NCBI GenBank assembly: GCA_020152595.1 | Contig: JAIGNY010000581.1 | Coordinates: forward strand, 1,860,001 to 1,924,000 | Reading direction: 5' to 3' | Length of the DNA stretch: 64,000 nt | Source: Chiridota heheva | Lineage: Eukaryota > Echinodermata > Holothuroidea > Apodida > Chiridotidae | Part shown: one piece after another, positions 61,344-64,000 of the stretch | Layout of the letters: every line of letters begins with the position of its first letter | How positions within the stretch are numbered: the stretch's first letter is position 1 | Translations under genes and position numbers: made by a program | Notes under the pieces: generated by a model | Told to the model about the DNA's origin: nothing | The model's input: only the letters and a program-made list of their open reading frames with translations | The model's database searches: none

Positions 61344-61734
61344 ACCGTATTCGACGTAGTAAGCGCCCCTGCTCTAATAAGAGCCCTCTGCTCTAATAAG
61401 CGCCCCTGCTCTAATAAGCGCCCCTGCTCTAATAAGCGCCCACCCAACATTTTTTGACTGATAACATATCCCAAGATCAACAAATAGTGAATGCTGTTTT
61501 GTATGTATTTATGTTTCATACCTTTTTTGTATGCTGTCCCTAATCCCTCTTAATACGGGGAAAAAAATTTGTGGTACTGACTTAGCATAGGGCTACCTTT
61601 CCCATTGTTTCACCAAATTCACACTGTATGCGACCCTTGGGCATGGGCGCTTATTAGGAAAAATTTTGCGTCTGAAGAGTGGTACAATTTTATTTTTGTA
61701 AGCGCCCGGGCGTTTACTTACGTCAAATATGGTA
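61344..61734 (+). mobile_element. MITE in intron of the - strand gene (partner 30081-30400)
   Basis: Ends ACCGTATTCGACGTAGTAAG and complement of TTTACTTACGTCAAATATGG are inverted repeats. It contains four tandem copies of an ~18-base TAAGCGCCCCTGCTCTAA unit (61370-61440), then CACCCAACATTTTTTGACTG and GTGGTACAATTTTATTTT. It matches 30081-30400 inverted. Confidence 0.75.
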
Positions 61735-61957
61735 TTACTGTCACATACAGTATGCAAAGATGTAGGTTTTATTTTCAAGCAAACAATCATGATTAAGATT
61801 AAGTAAATCAAATCAATTTCATTGAACTTGTTTAAAGCTCCAATATTGTTTAATTCTAATTTTGTCCATTATTCAGAATTTTTTTAAAATTCAAATGATT
61901 TGATTTTATCCCAATGAATTGCATGAAAACATAAATTACAGTACTGGACATTCTTAC

Positions 61958-62104
61958 AGGGGTGGTCAAGTTTCTGAACGGTGAGCACTGTCCACCAATC
62001 TGAATGAGCTGAGGATTGTGAAGGCTGGCAAATCTCTGCCGTCTCATGTGACGACTGTGTGTAATGCGGCTTAGACTGCTTTCCACATGCTTTCCCAACA
62101 CACT
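61958..62104 (-). CDS. Internal exon of the unrecognised - strand gene
   Basis: On the - strand, acceptor TTTTTATTTCTTGCAG and donor GTAAGA bracket exactly 49 codons. They encode SVLGKHVESSLSRITHSRHM, then RRQRFASLHNPQLIQIGGQC and SPFRNLTTP. The segment is basic and Ser/Arg/His-rich, with no membrane segment or catalytic motif that I can name. Both ends are phase 0, compatible with the exon at 60593-60793. The intron between them holds a MITE at 61344-61734. Confidence 0.72.
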
Positions 62105-62164
62105 CTGCAAGAAATAAAAAGTACAACAAAATCACAAACAGACACAGTTTGGGGATCAAACTTG

Positions 62165-62732
62165 ATTCTGTTCGTGACCGCTGGCAAATCCCTTGGGACT
62201 CAAATTGATAACAAACTCTACGTCATCCAGCCCACTATTCTGATCAAACCCACCATCCACAATCTCTCCTGTGCCAATAACGTCCACATTAACCGCCTTA
62301 AAATAGGTCACACCCACCTCACTCACTCCTACCTCCCTTATTGGCTCCCCCACCAGTTACCATTGCACCCTCACTGTCCACCACGTCTTCCTTGTTTGCC
62401 CCCTGTACAACCTTCCCAGAGCTTCCCTCGCTCCCCATAACTCTAAGTGCCGAGCTCTTCCAGGAAAACCCTCTGGATAAAATCGTCTCCTTCCTTTATC
62501 ATGCTTCCCTCTACAATCATGTTTAGTCCTCCTCTCCCACCCCCCTCTCTCTACTTTTTTTTCTTCACCTATGCACCTCTCTCGATCCCAGCTTTCTGGC
62601 TTTTAGTTCCCATGTTTTTCTCAATCTCCTCCTGTTTTCTTTCCTTCCTACTTCTGAAATGATCTAACCTCTCAGGCACATTTTGACCCTCGCTGTCGTG
62701 GGTGCCGTTAAGCCCTCATCAAAAAAACAAAT
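62165..62732 (+). mobile_element. I-type LINE 3' fragment (5'-truncated)
   Basis: Starts at GTTCGTGACCGCTGGCAAA, corresponding to 54808 of the large element, and runs to the end (CTCAGGCACATTTTGACCCT, TCATCAAAAAAACAAA). Frames within it are LINE-derived. It lies in the intron between the partial edge exon and the 61958-62104 exon, antisense to that gene. Confidence 0.9.
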
Positions 62733-63631
62733 CATAAGTTGTTACTTTCACATTGGTAAAGGCACTGCTTAAAAATTTGGCCTTTCAAGCAACAAATTAA
62801 CCACATCATTTAACAAGATTAACTTTGCATTGTAACATTGAGGTATAAATAGTTCTATGCTCATAGTTCATTTCATCTTTCCCCAGCAGCAAAGACAAAC
62901 AATGCCAGCATTGATTACGGTTACTACTTATATTACAAAGGATTGCCATTACATTCAGATGTGTATCACTAAAAATACCATGTAACACCAGTGGGAGTAG
63001 TTGTTATCTTGAAGGAGCCTTGGAGAGGTGAAACTATATAGTTTTGTGGTTTGGAAAACAAAGAATTATATAACTTTTACTCAGACTGGCCATGCTCCAT
63101 TTGAGGGCAGGTTGAGATGTTCCTGGTTTTAGGCAGAGCCATTTCTAATGATAATCATTATTTTTAACAAACTTGAAACCCATGAATCTAATATTGACTG
63201 TAGATGTTTTTTAAAAGAAGTCATTCAAAACAAGTATCATTACAATTATGCTTTGTGGTATTACTCTTGACATGAATTATAATAGAATGGGTATTCTTCT
63301 TTTCCATATTACGCATCAGAACCTCAAAACCTTGATTTTATGATTATCAATAAAGTTGTCACTAGTTTTATACCACAATGCAACTTAACAATTAAATGTG
63401 TAAATAACAAAAAAAAACAAAAAACTTTGGTATGAGGGGAATTATAAGACTCCTACCATATAATAATATATTATTACCATATTATAATACATTATGAAAA
63501 TCTCCACCATATTCACCACATGATTTTGAAAGATTCAAATTAAAAAAATTGTATTAAAGCAGGAACATGCTGAAAAGTTTCTCTTTAAGCCTACCCACAC
63601 CTGACACCTGAGTTAATCCTGAAAACTCAGA
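62733..63631. other. Intron of the - strand gene, no further exon supported
   Basis: A 60-codon - strand frame (62806-62988) has an acceptor-like sequence but no good donor. Otherwise nothing is recognised. Confidence 0.4.
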
Positions 63632-63938
63632 TATGGCAATTACCAACCCTGACTTCCTGTTCAGTGTATTGTGTTTCCACTCAAACAATGATTGTTTATT
63701 TGCCAACCATGCACGCCACAGCCAAGTAGCCCAAGGCTATTTGTGTGTATAAGATTACACAAAGCCAGAGCTGAACAATCAGGGAACTTTTGTGATTAAA
63801 ATCACTCATCCGTGTTAAGTGTCTTAGTGGGAAAAGTTTGTTTTCAAACTGGTGATCAAAATAACTGTGTATCATAATGTGCATTAACTGTGAATGAATA
63901 ACTGACCATTTCTCCTAAGGAAAGATATTGCTTCATGA
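63632..63938 (+). repeat. Dispersed repeat, right copy (partner 45493-45784)
   Basis: Second copy of the intron 9 repeat. It ends about 20 bases from the donor of the partial exon at 63960. Confidence 0.8.
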
Positions 63939-63959
63939 ACCTTTAGAATGGTAACTTAC

Positions 63960-64000
63960 ATGGGTTGACGCTGACTGAAATGGTTCTTGAGAAAGTGAGA
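63960..64000 (-). CDS. Partial exon at the window edge, probably the same - strand gene
   Basis: A perfect donor GTAAGT on the - strand (63954-63959) follows an open stretch that runs off the window. The frame that ends in phase 0, as the next exon requires, reads SLSQEPFQSASTH. The other two frames are also open, so the frame is an inference. The 1.86-kb intron to the next exon holds a 5'-truncated LINE and another dispersed repeat. Confidence 0.45.

Noticed and set aside
62806-62988. Extra exon of the - strand gene (DTHLNVMAILCNISSNRNQC)
   Set aside because: It loosely resembles an armadillo-type helix but has no adequate donor and no phase that fits the neighbouring exons.

Overview
This is a eukaryotic, metazoan window. 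Genes are split by GT-AG introns. It has no bacterial gene packing, and the long introns and intergenic DNA are full of LINEs, tRNA-derived SINEs, foldback/MITE DNA transposons and minisatellites. The mix of LINE types (RTE/jockey-like, CR1/L2-like, Tx1-like, and an I-type element with RNase H), together with a CLUAP1 protein very close to the vertebrate one, suggests a marine invertebrate, probably a deuterostome such as an echinoderm or hemichordate. The species assignment is inference only.

The one gene I can identify with confidence is CLUAP1 (IFT38, qilin) on the + strand. It encodes an intraflagellar-transport complex B protein needed to build cilia. I reconstruct all 11 coding exons, from a 22-base first exon at 22647 to the stop codon at 57453. 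Splice phases agree throughout and give a 430-residue protein (the human protein is about 413). The order is an N-terminal calponin-homology-like domain (exons 1-4), a linker (exon 5), a coiled coil (exons 6-9) and an acidic tail ending SDNDF (exons 9-11). Intron 10 alone is 11.2 kb.

A second gene, not recognised, converges on CLUAP1 from the - strand at the right edge. Two well-supported exons (61958-62104, and a terminal exon 60593-60793) and one partial exon at the window end (63960-64000) fit together in phase. A possible isolated exon encoding a membrane-spanning segment lies on the - strand at 3404-3596.

Layout. 1-22.6 kb is intergenic and repeat-rich: a LINE remnant (0.75-1.35 kb), inverted repeats and a 110-bp-arm palindrome near 5.3 kb, a 1.26-kb foldback element (7.8-9.0 kb), a 117-bp tandem array (10.0-11.4 kb), a composite element with terminal inverted repeats and inverted 60-bp subterminal arrays around a Tx1-like LINE fragment (12.66-15.42 kb), a hairpin MITE (15.5 kb) and a SINE (21.7-22.1 kb). 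22.6-57.5 kb is CLUAP1; its introns carry LINE copies, a 17-bp minisatellite, a two-part ~300-bp array followed by 22/24-bp GC-richer arrays (31.6-35.8 kb), two tRNA-SINEs, several MITEs, and in intron 10 a 45-bp minisatellite of about 73 units interrupted by a 4.9-kb LINE. 57.5-64 kb holds the CLUAP1 3' region, a 72-bp minisatellite, and the convergent gene with a MITE and a 5'-truncated LINE in its introns.

Most long open frames in the window fall inside tandem arrays whose unit keeps several frames open, or inside decayed LINEs. I do not regard them as host genes.
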